Assembly: GCA_910591455.2 (NCBI GenBank) | Contig: OU342824.1 | Coordinates: forward strand, 4,902,583 to 4,966,582 | Source of the DNA: Pholis gunnellus | Lineage: Eukaryota > Chordata > Actinopteri > Perciformes > Pholidae | Length of the DNA stretch: 64,000 bases | Direction: 5' to 3' | Shown here: positions 1 through 11,593 of the stretch, piece by piece | Position numbering within the stretch: position 1 is the stretch's first letter | Layout: each line of letters begins with the position of its first letter | Notes under the pieces: generated by a model | Database searches by the model: none | Seen by the model: the letters and a program-made list of their open reading frames with translations, nothing else | Told to the model about the DNA's origin: nothing | Program-made: the position numbers and the translations under genes

Positions 1-1494
1 TAAACGTTAACGTACTATACCATCAGCCTTTTTGGCCTGAGGCTTTGTGGTGACAGGAAGCTGAAGGCATCGGGTTAGGAGGAGGTTGTTTTTCTTCTTT
101 CGTGGCTTTCATGGGATCTCAATGAATGAAAAAAAGGCCCAGACAAAAGCTTCATCAGACACTTTTGGATATCTTATTACATCGCACCTCGTAAACCTGC
201 CAGTCGGTTGCCACCAAAAAAACTCTTATCCACTACCTTCACCCAATAATATGCAGCCCGTTTGCCAAAAAGGCTCGCTGGGATCGTGTATTCCAGATAT
301 GAAGTGATCAGATTGCGCTATTGTCTGGCAGACCTGGGGATATTGTGTTGCGCCGTTTGGCAAAATAAACTTTTTATATAGATCCTCTGAATTATTTGGG
401 GCTTTCTTTGACAGTTTAACTGAAAGCTCAGAAAGGGGATTTGATATGAACTGTATACACCCGGTGTTAAAGCAATACGTCTTTTGGCCAAACATATGAA
501 GATCTCATAGCAGGTAGAGCTGACACATAAAGCCGTCATGCGGCCTCGGGTGTACCACGCGTCTGCTTTAAAAGAGGGTGACATCACTGTTTTGGTCAGC
601 TGGAGCCTTGGAGCAGTGTGATAAGGACACACATTACACTGAAATACAGGAACTCACACAAATACATACATATGACGCATGAGTCCTGAAGAAAATGCGG
701 TGTGACTGCAATCTGAAATGCATCGCTGAAAGGGCCGTCGATGACATTTAAATCAACCATTACACCACTATCACTCACTGGTGATGCATCAAGAGAATAG
801 AAAAAGAAAAACTTTTGAACAAATTGGAAGTTGGACATGATAGCCAAAGGGCAAAGACAGACATGAAGGGTTAGCCTGTCCCAACAATTACTGAATCACA
901 TGCCTGTCTAACACACTTTTGTTGAATGAATGGCTCAGGGGAATAATCCCTCTCTTTCCATCTAGTCGAGCATGTTTTTGCTAGGACCTCTTGACAAGTC
1001 CTTGGGCATGTGCACCGAAAACACGATCTGAGCCGCGCCAGTCCGTAACTGTAAGTGCCAAATCAGCATACACAAGAAGACATGGATACAACGTTTTTAT
1101 TGGCGTACAAGCCACCGAAATGTAATAGTGCGACCGACTGTAAGTCTGTTGGTGTGGACGAGGAACTGTGCAAATATACGGACGTGCCAAGACCCCAGTA
1201 TAGCAGTGAAGGCATGTGTAGTCTTTGGACGATCCTTGATAACAATCCAAATTGTACCCCCCCCCCCCCCCCACACTCCGTTCTTCTTCCATGTGCAAAA
1301 TAACGCGCCCACAGCAGACTCAGCTTACCGGTGCGTTTTATGAGCGGGGGCGAGCTTTTATTTCCAAGTTGCGTGAAATCAAATCTATGGCAATACGAGC
1401 ACATCTGTCTCTGAAATTTTTGAGCAAATATTTTGAAATAAAACAACTTTTGCGCTGTCAAACACGGTACGTCAGGCGAAATGGGTGTTAAGAG
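1..1494. other. Non-coding sequence, no gene recognised
   Basis: Short overlapping frames occur on both strands but none has a recognisable domain, and none is long enough to be unlikely by chance. The only structural feature is a run of 16 C at 1257-1272. Frames of 71-132 codons cross this run on both strands, and their proline or glycine runs come only from the homopolymer. Confidence 0.7.
1257..1272. repeat. Poly-C run (16)
   Basis: An uninterrupted mononucleotide run, followed by ACAC. Length polymorphism and assembly error are likely here. Confidence 0.95.
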
Positions 1495-1690
1495 TGTGCG
1501 AGTGAACGAGGAGGCTCGGCGGCCGAGCTCGACAGCGCCGACTACGCAGCAGTCGGTTCAATCAGGTTGAATTGAGCTGAATACGGGGCTGTTTGGATTG
1601 GCCTCGAGGTCGAGATCACGGCAGGCTGCGTCACGCCAAATTGTGACTTCGCTTTTATGACGCTGAACCATCTCGCACAATAAATTCCAA
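1495..1690. other. CpG-dense patch, possible regulatory element
   Basis: About 20 CpG dinucleotides fall in under 200 bp, including the cluster CTCGGCGGCCGAGCTCG, while the flanks are CpG-poor. The patch also holds several TCGAG and CACGCC steps and ends in CACAATAAA. No TATA box, coding frame or repeat similarity is visible. It could be an enhancer, a small CpG island or a GC-rich unrecognised repeat. The functional label is inference. Confidence 0.35.
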
Positions 1691-1864
1691 CAGATGCATG
1701 TTAACAGCAAGGTGCGAGGGAATGTATATCTGCCCTTTCCGCAGGGATTAAGAGGAGATCACTGTAAATAGATTGTGACCCCATAAACCTGTTCCTGTGC
1801 CATGTTTCAGTCGGCTTCCTCCTCCTCTCTACAGAAAGACTTAATGTAAATCTATAGGCCCATG

Positions 1865-1890
1865 GAGAGAGAGAGAGGGGGCGGGGGGGG
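1865..1890. repeat. (AG)n followed by G-run
   Basis: A short AG dinucleotide array passes directly into a G-rich run with a single C. Confidence 0.9.
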
Positions 1891-2035
1891 CAGATGTAAA
1901 TCACTGGGCCCAGTAGGCTTCCAGTCAGCTTGCATAACCACGTAGTGCCTGAATCAAAGTCCACACAGCTAATGAGAGCAACAGTTCAAGGGACAGGACT
2001 GTCTTCAGTATCAGTTTGACAATTATTAAACATGT

Positions 2036-2125
2036 TGGTGGTTAAAGGAGTACGTTTATTTTCTTCCTCGTCGAGAGTTAGATGACATTACTTTCAAGTT
2101 CATATGATATATCAATCCTGTCTCC
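2036..2125 (+). repeat. Foldback MITE family M, 5' end fragment
   Basis: The segment begins TTAAAGGAGTACGTTTA and contains CGAGAGTTAGATGA, then an imperfect GATATATCAATC step. These match in order the outer left arm of the foldback family seen nearly complete at 24477-25005. Only the outermost arm is visible; the inner arm and right end are missing or unrecognisable. The assignment rests on similarity to my memory of the teleost family and to the other copies here. Confidence 0.45.
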
Positions 2126-2189
2126 GACAAAATGTTGTCATGCAGCTAAACCGCATTCTTGATTCTGTTGCAACGGTCCCAGTTTCAAA

Positions 2190-2365
2190 CTACTCAAAAC
2201 TACTGGTTAGGTTTAGTAAGAACAGCATGGTTTGGATTTAAATACGTTCATAAGTATATCATTTACAAGTTTTGTAAATAGTTTGTTGCATTCTTTTAAA
2301 GTTTTGTACGTAAATCTAAATAAATCAACACCGACTTTTGGTTTCAAATGTTCGACAGTTAAACT
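2190..2365 (+). repeat. Family G dispersed repeat, degraded fragment
   Basis: TACTGGTTAGGTTTAGTAAG followed by GCATGGTTTGG resembles the GGTTAGGTTTAGG...TTTGGGTT core shared with copies near 35.2 and 44.1 kb. The rest is AT-rich and eroded. Confidence 0.4.
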
Positions 2366-5329
2366 CTAACTCCAATAAAAAAAAAGAGACAGCGGACAGC
2401 CGCTTCCAATAGATAGATAAATGTTAGGGCTGTGATTGTCATGAACAAAGCTCCACACAAGTAATACAATATGTACGACAGTAAGCATCTTCCCCTATAT
2501 GTCTCTCTGCATTTATATATTTGTATTAGCACAAGTGAGCACAGTCTCAAGACAGTCTTTGCACCAATGTTCCTCTGAATTTGAATGTCCAAATCCATCT
2601 TCAGATACAGCATTAGGCTGAAACAGCTCCCGTATGGGAGGCTGCAAACATCCTTCTAGGAAAGATAATACTTGGGTTTCACATTCAAATTTAACAGATG
2701 ATTTTTAATCTGAATAACTTATAACGAAATAAATGTATCGTTTTTGGATTGACCACAGGACACTTAAGCCTTCCAATGTGTTTGATTTCCAGTACGCATG
2801 AAAGTTCACAACTTTAACCCTCCAGTGGGAGCCTGTTCTGTGAATTCATTCTGTCTCTGTATGTGAAATGATTCGTGGATGTATGTGTGAATGCCACACC
2901 GACCTTTACCCTTTGCACACAACAAACAAAAGACACTTTCAGGCAGGAGGGAGGAGGACCTCGCTCGTACCAAACTCCTCTAATTTCCAGCAGCGTTTTT
3001 TCCCCTCTGTGTTTGTAATAGATATCTCCACAAACACACACGCTCACCGCGACTTCTACGGGAGGGCAAATTGGCCATGCAACCAACACGTTTAAGTTGT
3101 TCCGCGGACGCCTGAGCACACGTCTAGTGGAGATTCGAGTAAACACCTTGGACCGCGAGTGTTTACGTAGCACCGAGATCCACTGAAGGACACCTACACA
3201 GGTCCGCTGTTCTCCCCAATGATTAAACACTGGAGGAAATGTTTGCTTGGACACGCCAAATATTTGTTCATTGGGCTTTACCTACCACAAAGCTCTTAAA
3301 ATATGCAGTAATTGATACTATAGCATTGGAGTTCCTAATAAATATATATATATATATAGTACAAATTGAATCAAGACTGCAATTAAGGTGAGACAGAATA
3401 CAACCAGCACATTAGGCTGTAAATATGTGGGTGTCAAGAAGTTCATTATAGTTGTTTTATGCCTGAAGAACAGCTTCTTCAGTTCAATTGGTTTGGTTGG
3501 ATTCTTTGCATGGAAGGCCTTTTTTGATATGCCCAGAGATTAAGTGAAATCCAGACGTCTCTAGCAAAAGCAAAGCTGGCACTTTGCAAAAGTAAACGCA
3601 GGACTATGTCCATTTTGCTGAATCGCAGCCACTGCTGCCAAAAGTAACAATTATGGGATACTGCAAAAATGATGGATATTAAAAGAGAACTGGATACAGC
3701 GTTGGAGGGGAGGGCCCCGTCCATTCCTATGACTGTTGCTCAGTGGCAAAAAAAGTTTGACTTCCGAGTAGAAATGTATCTTATCACTAGCAAGCGCACC
3801 AGCGTTTCCTTTAAGCCCCGCCTCCCAGCCCTCAGTCTATGTACTTACAGGCTCTTGCCAAAGTGAGTCAGGAGAAGAACAAAATATCTTTTCCATCGAG
3901 TAAAGCCTTCTTTGCACTTCGTTCAATGAATAAATACTCTCCAGTTCTGATAGGTGGATCATCTACGCTAACCTCTTAATAACATAATTATATAAATATA
4001 TCAGTGAATAAAGACTTAACTGGGTTTACAGAAACATTGTTGTTCCTTGATTTTATTTTCTTCTATCTCCATCGCCAGGAAAATGCAGTTTCACTTTTAC
4101 AACATGATGTCCAGGCTTTAACTTCTACTTTTTCTTCTCTCTTCTATTGTTTTTTCCAAAAATTAGATATCATTTTGTTAGGGAGTGCAGTTATTGACAG
4201 TGTGGGTAGCTCATGGTAGCTCTGACAGCGCGACAGGGTAGCAGCTGGGGGCGGGGCTTAGCGAAGGGTCGATTGACAATGCAGTTTTGTTGTATGGGAA
4301 AGTAAACGTTAGGATGAGTGAACCCTCTTCCAATCTACCATGAGAGCAAGAATACTGCGGGATACAAGAATCAGATATCGGCCAGCCAACGGCAGGCATT
4401 TACTATGGAGGGGAAGAAATTATTATTATTTGATTCTTCTATTTCAATCAGCGTCACAGAGAGGAGCCTGTAAGCTGAAGATGAAATCTACCTAACTTAA
4501 GGAACTATCCCTGTGTTGATTGTTTAAAGAGCTTCCTATAATTATAATCCTGCAGGAGACACTATGTGGTGTTATTGTAATCTTTGGTGGAAAATTATCA
4601 TATTTGAAACAAGGAAAACCAAGATTAGCAACTTCAATACTTACTCAAGTGTGTTTCTTGCCTAAGCATACATATTTAACCCCACTCATGACCACATTCT
4701 GTGACCTTTTGTCCGAGTACTTTGTCATTTCATGATCACTAAGGAACCTTTGCACAATATTAAAAACATTTATATATTTATTGAAAGATATTTTCCTCAT
4801 TAATCCCTTAATTAAACATAATCTCCACAATGTCCCCTCTGTGTTTTACAAGCTTGCCTAATCACGCAGATGGAGCGTTCGGCTCTAATCAAGGGGCCAA
4901 AGCGTTGCATGTTTGGCTGTCGTGCAAAAAAACAAGCTTAGCAGAGAAGGTGCGATGAAAAAGTTGGGATTGTGAATATTAAGATTCCCATGACTGCTGA
5001 AAGGAAATATCCCGGCGCTTCTTGCTCGTGACGTGTGCAGCGCTGCGGTCTGGGAGCCATGACGCAAACGTACAGAGTCCGCAAACTTAAACCCCCCCCG
5101 ACGACTCTCTGCACCATCGCAAAGCGTTTTCCTCCACTTCATCTCTGAAAATGAGACGGGAGTCATGTGGAACGCGTTGCCAGTGCTGATGAGTTTACAT
5201 GCCAGCCGGCATGTTTACTTCAAAATAATTTCCCTCGTTGTTTATTAAATCCTCGTGTTGTTGGCAAACCGCTCCGACAAATTAGCTTTGACAGATCTAG
5301 CATTGCTTGCAAACAGGGGCAGTGTGTGT

Positions 5330-5332
<3 letters not shown>
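2366..5332. other. Non-coding sequence, no gene recognised
   Basis: Mostly AT-rich unique sequence. A 17-bp (AT)n run lies at 3342-3358. A short pair of inverted segments (GCTCATGGTAG near 4208 and CTACCATGAG near 4336) flanks a GC-rich patch, GGGGGCGGGGCTTAGCG, so 4200-4350 could be an old inverted-repeat element. The patch at 2880-3240 is somewhat CpG-enriched. Frames here (up to 146 codons) have no recognisable domain. Confidence 0.6.

Positions 5333-5367
<35 letters not shown>
5333..5367. repeat. (AG)n microsatellite
   Basis: About 17 perfect AG units, preceded by GTGTGTGAA. Confidence 0.97.
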
Positions 5368-5370
<3 letters not shown>

Positions 5371-5511
5371 AGAGGTCTCTGAGACAGCTAGGTATGAACC
5401 CAGGTTGTCCATCATGGTTGGAACAAATATAGAAGTGGTCACTCCTGACAGCTCTGCAATCTTAGATTTTCCAGTCTATTTGAGATGAAGAGGGATCACA
5501 GAGGGGGACGT

Positions 5512-5547
5512 GGGGTTGGGGGTGGGGGGGGTGGGGGGGTGATGGGG
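5512..5547 (+). other. G-quadruplex-forming candidate
   Basis: Five G-runs of 4, 5, 8, 7 and 4 bases are separated by loops of 2, 1, 1 and 4 bases on the + strand. This satisfies the standard four-tract G-quadruplex pattern with very short loops. It sits alone in non-coding sequence, with no promoter elements seen nearby. Confidence 0.8.
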
Positions 5548-6530
5548 TTAGCATGCTCAATAGCTAATGGTGGCAAAAGCCAGAGTTATCGGCACTGAAA
5601 GACTCATCCATCTTCTCGCCACTCCAGCGGTGAAAAGCAAACACGCGGGAACAAGACGCCCATACAGCGTGCGGCTCTCGCTCTCTTGGCCAAACACACC
5701 GAGCAGAGATAACAAGACGCTCAAGAGGCTGGGAGTTACTCAAATGGAAATAAGTCCGATTGAATAAAAATAGCAATAAACGCAGATCCACTCGCCATAT
5801 TTGGTCACATTATATTTTTATTATTTATGGTACGGATATAGGAAAAATCATTTATAAAGTGACTCATACTTCATTTGTACAAACGTAATGATCTACACCA
5901 CAACGGTTCTTTGTGTGCTCATTACCTTCCATACACAAGTTTGGCTTTTTTTACTCCACTACATTTACCTGACAGCTGTACTTCACCATGATAAAATATG
6001 ATACAACAATACAAATAGTCAGTGTATGAAATACGATGCATTGTTTCGATTAAACTAATTAAACCAAACTGCGAAATAAAACAAAACATAAAGTAGTTTA
6101 AATAAGCTCCAACTTGAAGAGCTTATACATGTGCATCCGTACTAATCGTGACTTTTATTTTTATTTGTGAAAGAGTATTTCACATGAAAGGAATATGTGT
6201 ATTGGTGCATAGCTATACACACACACACACACACACACACACTTATAACTAATAATAAAATAGGGTCATCCTTTTCAGTTTATGTCCAACTCTTATATTG
6301 CAAATGTGAAAATAATCAGAGCACACCAAAAGACATCAAACAAGCTAACTACAGTATGATTAGTTGGACAGTAATAAATGTAACATTGAAAAGCCACCGA
6401 CCCTCTTTCGTTTACACGTTAAGAGGCATCAATCATTGTCAACGTGAAGTAATGATATTTATTTGCCCTTTTTATCATACTGCACTGCAAGAAAACAGAT
6501 TAAAAAACTATTTTTCTCTTATTCAATAAG
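5548..6530. other. Non-coding AT-rich sequence
   Basis: No gene or repeat family recognised apart from the (CA)n array at 6217-6242. The sequence is AT-rich, with several TTATTTTTATT-type runs near 5810 and 6150. Confidence 0.6.
6217..6242. repeat. (AC)n microsatellite
   Basis: Thirteen perfect AC units. Confidence 0.97.
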
Positions 6531-6534
6531 TCAT

Positions 6535-6800
6535 TTCGCAGCCCCCTGGGTGAATGATGGCCACGAGAGAGAAGGGAGGGCACGCTATGGCTGCAGTTCA
6601 CTGCCTGAGGTTGTACAGTCCCCTCCAGGCTTTCCAGCCACGGACAGATCCTCTCAACGAGGAACGTGGCGGCCGGCCGGCCGGCCCCCCGTATCAGGGA
6701 CCCGTGGCAACCGCTCCCGATTGACGGTGATGATTTAATCACCGTCTTTCAGCCGAGCGGACCACCAGGGAGGCGCGCGGACGTCCAGACCGACGTGCAC
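6535..6800. other. GC-rich patch with perfect hairpin and donor-like site
   Basis: The patch contains four tandem GGCC steps (6670-6686), a perfect hairpin (arms GACGGTGAT/ATCACCGTC, 6723-6731 and 6738-6746, loop 6) and, at its 3' edge, CACGGTGAGTG near 6800, which fits a vertebrate splice donor. CpG is locally enriched. A non-coding or 5'-UTR exon is possible, but no acceptor, TATA box or recognisable peptide is seen. An enhancer is an equal alternative. Confidence 0.3.
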
Positions 6801-7750
6801 GGTGAGTGTTTGAGCAACAAGGTTTTAAGAGCCATAACTATGATATATTCCATCAGGGCCTGTTCTAATGGTTCTCACCAGCGGGGGGAGGAGTCGGAGG
6901 GTCAGCTCATTGTATTGTGCTGACCCACAGTTTGGTGCTTTTGGCACTAAGCCTGATAAAGCAGGACTACTCTCGTAGGAGATGAATATGGGTTAAACAA
7001 AGAGTTTTGTGAAGGAAGGCAGAGGACAATACAAGCATTTTTAGAACAAAATCATTTGCACGGAAACCTGTTTATTCATCACTGTTGCCAGTTTGATAAA
7101 AACACCCAAGTTTTTGAAAGCATTTCTAAATGTCCTCCTCTACCCATAGATCTAAATGGATACGAAAAAAAAACGAGACTTCAAGTGGACGAAACAGCCA
7201 AATAGTTCCAGCAAACAATCCTCCTTAGTATTCAGCCTCTCCTCCATCAATGGAAAATTAAATGTCTGTAAGCTTCATTCATACGCTGTAAGCTGATATC
7301 ATCTGAGGTCAGGTTTCTTTCCCCCTGTGCCATTGTTGTTGCTAAATTTAGCGGCAGAGGGAGAGGACACACGTGCCACTCATGCAGCGGCATACAGGGC
7401 CTCTGTTTAACCAGCCACGGTCACAACAGGCCAGTGTGCTGCTTGCTGCTGCTGCACAGAGGACTCTGTGTCCCGCTGACACCATCCCCACACAGAACAG
7501 CAGGTCACCGACGAGTACGGTGAACCACTGGGGAGCTCCTGCTTCTGTGCTGGTGCCAAGTACATTGTTTTTTTCAGGCTTACGCAGATTTGTGCAGCGG
7601 GCTTTGTGAAGGTGCAACCGGTCGCGCTTTTAGCACAAAATGACCCGGAGACCAGCAGCATTTGGGTCGATAGCACTGTTGATAAGGCGCAACTATTTTT
7701 TGGGGGCAAAACCTCGATCCAAAATAGTCCCAAAGTGCTGCTCAATTAAT
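6801..7750. other. Non-coding sequence, no gene recognised
   Basis: Frames at 7348-7745 overlap on both strands and are shadows of the same GC-richer patch, with no recognisable domain. No repeat family recognised. Confidence 0.6.
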
Positions 7751-8028
7751 TGAAATGTGATCAAAATCGCAATACTGCAATTTTAAAATCGCAGGAGGTG
7801 CAATATTTGTTATAAGGCGTCTGTCTGTCTGTGTCCTCTCCAGTGATGTCATGGCCGACACATTATATTCTCCGCACTTCAGAAAACCTCTTCGTTTAGT
7901 TCAGATCCCTAAAAAAAACATCACCACTATCGTCATCTGTTCGCCCCAATATCACGAACCATATTGCAATTGCAATATCGGCCAAATTAATCACAATTAG
8001 AATACTTTTCAAAATCGTTCAGACCTAC
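7751..8028. repeat. MITE with imperfect inverted ends, probably hAT-derived
   Basis: The left end carries ATCAAAATCGCAATACTGCA and the right end carries GCAATTGCAATATCGGCC then CAAAATCGTTCAGACCTA. The two ends are imperfect inverted versions of each other, rich in AATCGCAAT-type motifs. The right terminus read on the minus strand (TAGGTCTGAACGATTTTG) resembles the CAGGGCTGAACGATTTT terminus of a common fish hAT-derived MITE. It has no coding capacity, and no target duplication could be verified. Confidence 0.55.
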
Positions 8029-8307
8029 TTTCAAATGCCAACGTCCATTAATATTTCAGTTCATATTATTTGTACGTGCCGCATATCCTCAGATACATTT
8101 GTCTTTCATCAAATTGTCACAAACAAATCCACCATTTACAAAGTAAAAGTATGTTCTTGAACTCCTGCTCGTGTTGCCGTATGAATCCTTTTTTGTTTCA
8201 ATGTGACTCATCTATAACTCAACTGTCTGTACGTGCTGATTGTCACAGAGTCTATCCCCAGGCTGGTAAGATCCATGTGATGAGGGAGAGTGAAATGACC
8301 TCCTCTT

Positions 8308-8418
8308 AATCAGATTCAGAATCAGCTTTATTGGCCATTTATGCGTTCGCATACATGGAATTTGACTCCGGTTTTCCACTTCGCTCTCGATGTACATACA
8401 CACATTTACAATAAGGTG
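8308..8418 (+). repeat. Teleost dispersed repeat tail (LINE/SINE-type)
   Basis: CAGATTCAGAATCAGCTTTA, then TTGGCCATTTATG, then ACATGGAATTTGACTCCGG, then CTCGATGTACATACACAC, matches in order a tail found at many places in fish genomes, as I recall it. Only this ~110-bp segment is visible. The parent element (LINE or SINE) cannot be decided from the window. Confidence 0.55.
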
Positions 8419-9880
8419 CCCTTGAGCCCTCAGCACCCTACAGATAGGACTGTGTGGTTGTACTGGGCTGCTTCCAGGTGTGTGTGTGTGTGAGCACGGT
8501 GTTCCAGGAAAAGAGCGATCTCAGATTTCAATGGTCTTGCAATCTCAAATAACTGCATTTTGATTCACTGTAGTGCACGCAGAGTGTAATTGCTTTGGTG
8601 TTTTTTTGTGCTTTGTAATACTAATCTTTTGCAATATCACTGGTAAGGTTTATTTTTTTCTTTTTCTTTAATATTTATTCAGCCCTTTTAAATACAGAAA
8701 TGATTTTAGACAAGAACTGACTCTTCAGTTTGGTTTAAATTGGGAGTCTGGCATCCAAAAAACGTACTAAAAGTCTGTGACTAAATAGTATTATATTTAA
8801 TACGAGCCCCTTCCTGGTTACGGACAACCGTGCTAATAGCTGCATGATTAATATGGTATATTTCCTCTATGGGGAGGTGTTTCCGTGAAAAGCCACGAGG
8901 CCTTAAAATGTTACAACCTAGTTTTTAGTAGCTTACACCAATTTTCCAGCCATGTCTGCAGTCTAAAAATGGTTCTTCCACTCCGGTCCACACCTCTGAA
9001 ATAGTGGTTGCGCCGTAAAAATGTCCCCTTATCTTTCCTGTGTGTGTAAATCCTGGCTCGTCTAATCCAAGCAGTACAAGCAGTACAAGCCAAATAGAGA
9101 GTGGCTGTGGTCAGACAGGAAGGATAAGTGTATATTCAAAACCCGCTGCACTCTGCGTTTGTACAACAGACGTGCTGCCTGCTGCAACTTTCACAGATTT
9201 TAGTAATAAAATACGAGACAGGGCAACAGCCAAACCCGGCCTTTGACACGGCAGTTCTGCAGGATGAAAATGAAGCAAAGAGAAGGAGCACTTTATCTGA
9301 CATGTGGGTGTGTGCTGCTGGGTACGGAACACGGGAGTCAAAGAATGGAAACAAGGGTCAGGAAACAAGGTCAATCACTCATCCTAAGTAGGTAAAAATG
9401 GATGATGGATGAAAGATATGTGGCCTTTTCCCTTCCAGAGATGGAGATGATGATGTTAGTGCCGCTGATGGCGACGGCGGCAGCGACGCTGACGTCTTGC
9501 TTCCCTCGGGTGTCCTTCGGGGGGGGGGGGGATGCCAGTACAGGAAAAGGTGGGCCAACTTGTCAGCGGCCGGTGTGCCCCCCCGCCCCCCTGCCTATGA
9601 CATCAGAAGTGAGAACATTAGTGTTTACTCATCACCCCCAGGAGCATTTTCTCCGACCACCGACTCCCCCTCTGCTGACCACACTTTGTTGTAGCCGCGG
9701 TACGTTTTCCGCTCGGTCTCTTACGCAATAGTGCACGACACAAGGTCTCTTTTGAGTCTTATGTGGTTGAAGAAAATCACATTGTTACAAATCGTCATGG
9801 TATTCTCATCAGGGGATTAGCTTGATGTAACAGAGTGGTGTATATATTATACAGACGAGCTTTATGAGACAAAGGTCTAA
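8419..9880. other. Non-coding sequence, no gene recognised
   Basis: Contains a short (GT)n at 8478-8492, a tandem duplication (two copies of AGCAGTACA near 9068-9088) and a G run at 9519-9531 inside a locally CpG-rich patch (9455-9600). Overlapping frames at 9111-9391 on both strands, and the 109-codon frame at 9402-9731, have no recognisable domain. Confidence 0.6.
9519..9531. repeat. Poly-G run (13)
   Basis: Uninterrupted G run in a GC-rich patch. Confidence 0.93.
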
Positions 9881-9884
9881 CTTT

Positions 9885-10170
9885 GTGTGGTTGGGCTGTG
9901 TATTGTCAAGAATCACTTATTGTGATACAGAGGTGACGGCTCAGAATATTGCAGTATATTGCCACGCTGTAAGCAAGGCGATGCAATGCGAGTTTTTAAA
10001 TCCTATTAGACATTGGCGTCAAATCGTCATCATTTGCATATCAATTCTTAGAGTTATTGCTAAATTCGAATCGGTTCATGCTTTGCATTTAATAAAAAAA
10101 TCAGAAATCAATATTGTGTCACAAAACATATTATTAGGATCCTCAAGTGTACCGAAATTATTTTGCACCC
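9885..10170 (+). repeat. Dispersed MITE-like repeat with GATAC/ATATTGC core
   Basis: GGTTGGGCTGTGTATTG..CAAGAATCACTTATTGTGATACAGAGGT.., then ATATTGCAGTATATTGCC, AGCAAGGCGATGCAATGCG and TTTTTAAATCCTATTA, follow the order of a known fish repeat built from GATACGATA-type motifs (from memory). It is diverged, non-coding, and its ends are not sharply defined. Confidence 0.45.
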
Positions 10171-10687
10171 GTGTGAGATAGAAGCTAGGTCACTGATTGG
10201 TCGCTGAATATGGAGTTGTTTAAAAACAGTCACAGACATCTTAAGTCTCTAACATTCAGAATATGAGCACGATATCCTGCGATGCTAATAATAAGTTCAT
10301 TTCCCTGCTTTCATGTGGCCACATTTCTTCCCTTTGTTTCCACATATTTCATCTCCGCCTGTGCCTGGATAAAGTATCCTGCAGCAAGCCGTGCTACCAA
10401 GACGACTTTGCCTGATATTTACACCTCGTGGCAAGTTGCCTGGGTATCCCTTGATTCAATAATGCAAATGTATCCTGACACATTCTTGAACAAATGTAAA
10501 ACATCCCTCCCATACTTATTCAATTAGTTCTGTCACTTTTAGAGCTTTGCAGTAGTCATCTACAGGCCCGTTCTTCCATTTGTCTACACGTTTATAAAAA
10601 TGCTTTTGTCTGCCATCTTCAGGACTGCAGAAGCAGAAAGCGATGGCGCTACACAGCAGCTCCGTTTCCATTACACGACATCCAGCA

Positions 10688-10707
10688 TGTGTGTGTGTGT
10701 GTGTGTT
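10688..10707. repeat. (TG)n microsatellite
   Basis: About ten TG units. Confidence 0.93.
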
Positions 10708-10958
10708 TCGCATATGTCCCCAAACCATGTGCGACGCACACATTCACACACAGTTTTAATGCAGTGGCGTACTGGGGACACGAAGCAGAGCCTTTTGTGT
10801 GAGTGACGGAGAGGGGGGGAGGGGGGGGGGCTGCGGCGATGACATGGTACTGCTCCTGACCCTCCGGGTGAAGAGGCAGACACCCAACATTTGTTTCCAC
10901 TGCAGGCTCCATTCCAAAGTTACACCAGTTATAAATCCAGACTATACCTCTAAGTAGA

Positions 10959-10976
10959 GGGGGGGGGGGGGGGGGG
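10959..10976. repeat. Poly-G run (18)
   Basis: Uninterrupted run. A second G-rich run, interrupted by one A, lies at 10813-10830. Confidence 0.93.
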
Positions 10977-11049
10977 TTTATGTACATTCGACTTTAGATT
11001 CAGGTACATAAACAAAACCTGGACTTGCTTTGATTTAAGTTGTTCTTGT

Positions 11050-11405
11050 GATGCACATATAGGCGCCAACTTCATGTGTAAGCAGGCTGTTCTCATTCAG
11101 CGTTAGTCGCCATACCTGTGAGAATGAATGCGCTGCAATTTGTAGATATGCCTACGCAATCGATACGTATGTCATCCACCAAACCATGAACCAGGAATTA
11201 TAAAGGCTGCAAAAGACCCACACATGGCGGGCGGGAAGGGACGTGGACGGGTCTAACAAAGAACAACGGCCTTCCACCCATGAGACCGTCGTTCCTGCCC
11301 CGTGTGAGACGAGAACAAACCCAAAGCACAATCTTTCCCTGAACCTAACCAAGCAGTTCTGTTGCCTAACCATGACTAAATGAAGGTTCCTGCAAAGACA
11401 AACGT
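11050..11405 (-). repeat. Family G dispersed repeat, reverse orientation
   Basis: The segment contains AAGCAGGCTGTTCTCATTCA, ACCCATGAGACCGTCGTTCC, CCCGTGTGAGACGAGAACAA, and CCTGAACCTAACCAAGCAGT followed by TGTTGCCTAACCATGACTAA. The last motifs are the reverse complement of the GGTTAGGTTTAGGCAACA core of copies at 35.2 and 44.1 kb, and GTGTGAGAC is the inverse of their GTTTCACACGGGA. It is diverged and non-coding. Confidence 0.55.
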
Positions 11406-11588
11406 TTAATTTGAAAAGGTTTTTTGCACGTAACGAGCAAAAAATGTAAAAAAAAAGGTTGACGGGTGTTCCTAAAAAAACGCCCCAAAAAATGTTAAAT
11501 CCATAAGAAAATGCAAAACCTGTATAAAGTGATAACTGTATAATAAAACTGCTAATTCAGGTAATATTACTTTACATGTGCCCTTACT

Positions 11589-11593
11589 GTTTT
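11589..11593. repeat. Target-site duplication, left copy
   Basis: GTTTT immediately precedes the solo LTR and is repeated exactly at 12010-12014. Five base pairs is typical of LTR-retrotransposon integration. Confidence 0.8.

Larger units (their letters stand above)
10171..11049. other. Non-coding sequence with G-runs and a TG array
   Basis: No gene recognised. Simple repeats are (TG)n at 10688-10707, a G-rich run at 10813-10830 and 18 G at 10959-10976. Minus-strand frames of 70-112 codons cross these tracts and consist largely of proline and histidine-threonine runs. Confidence 0.65.
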
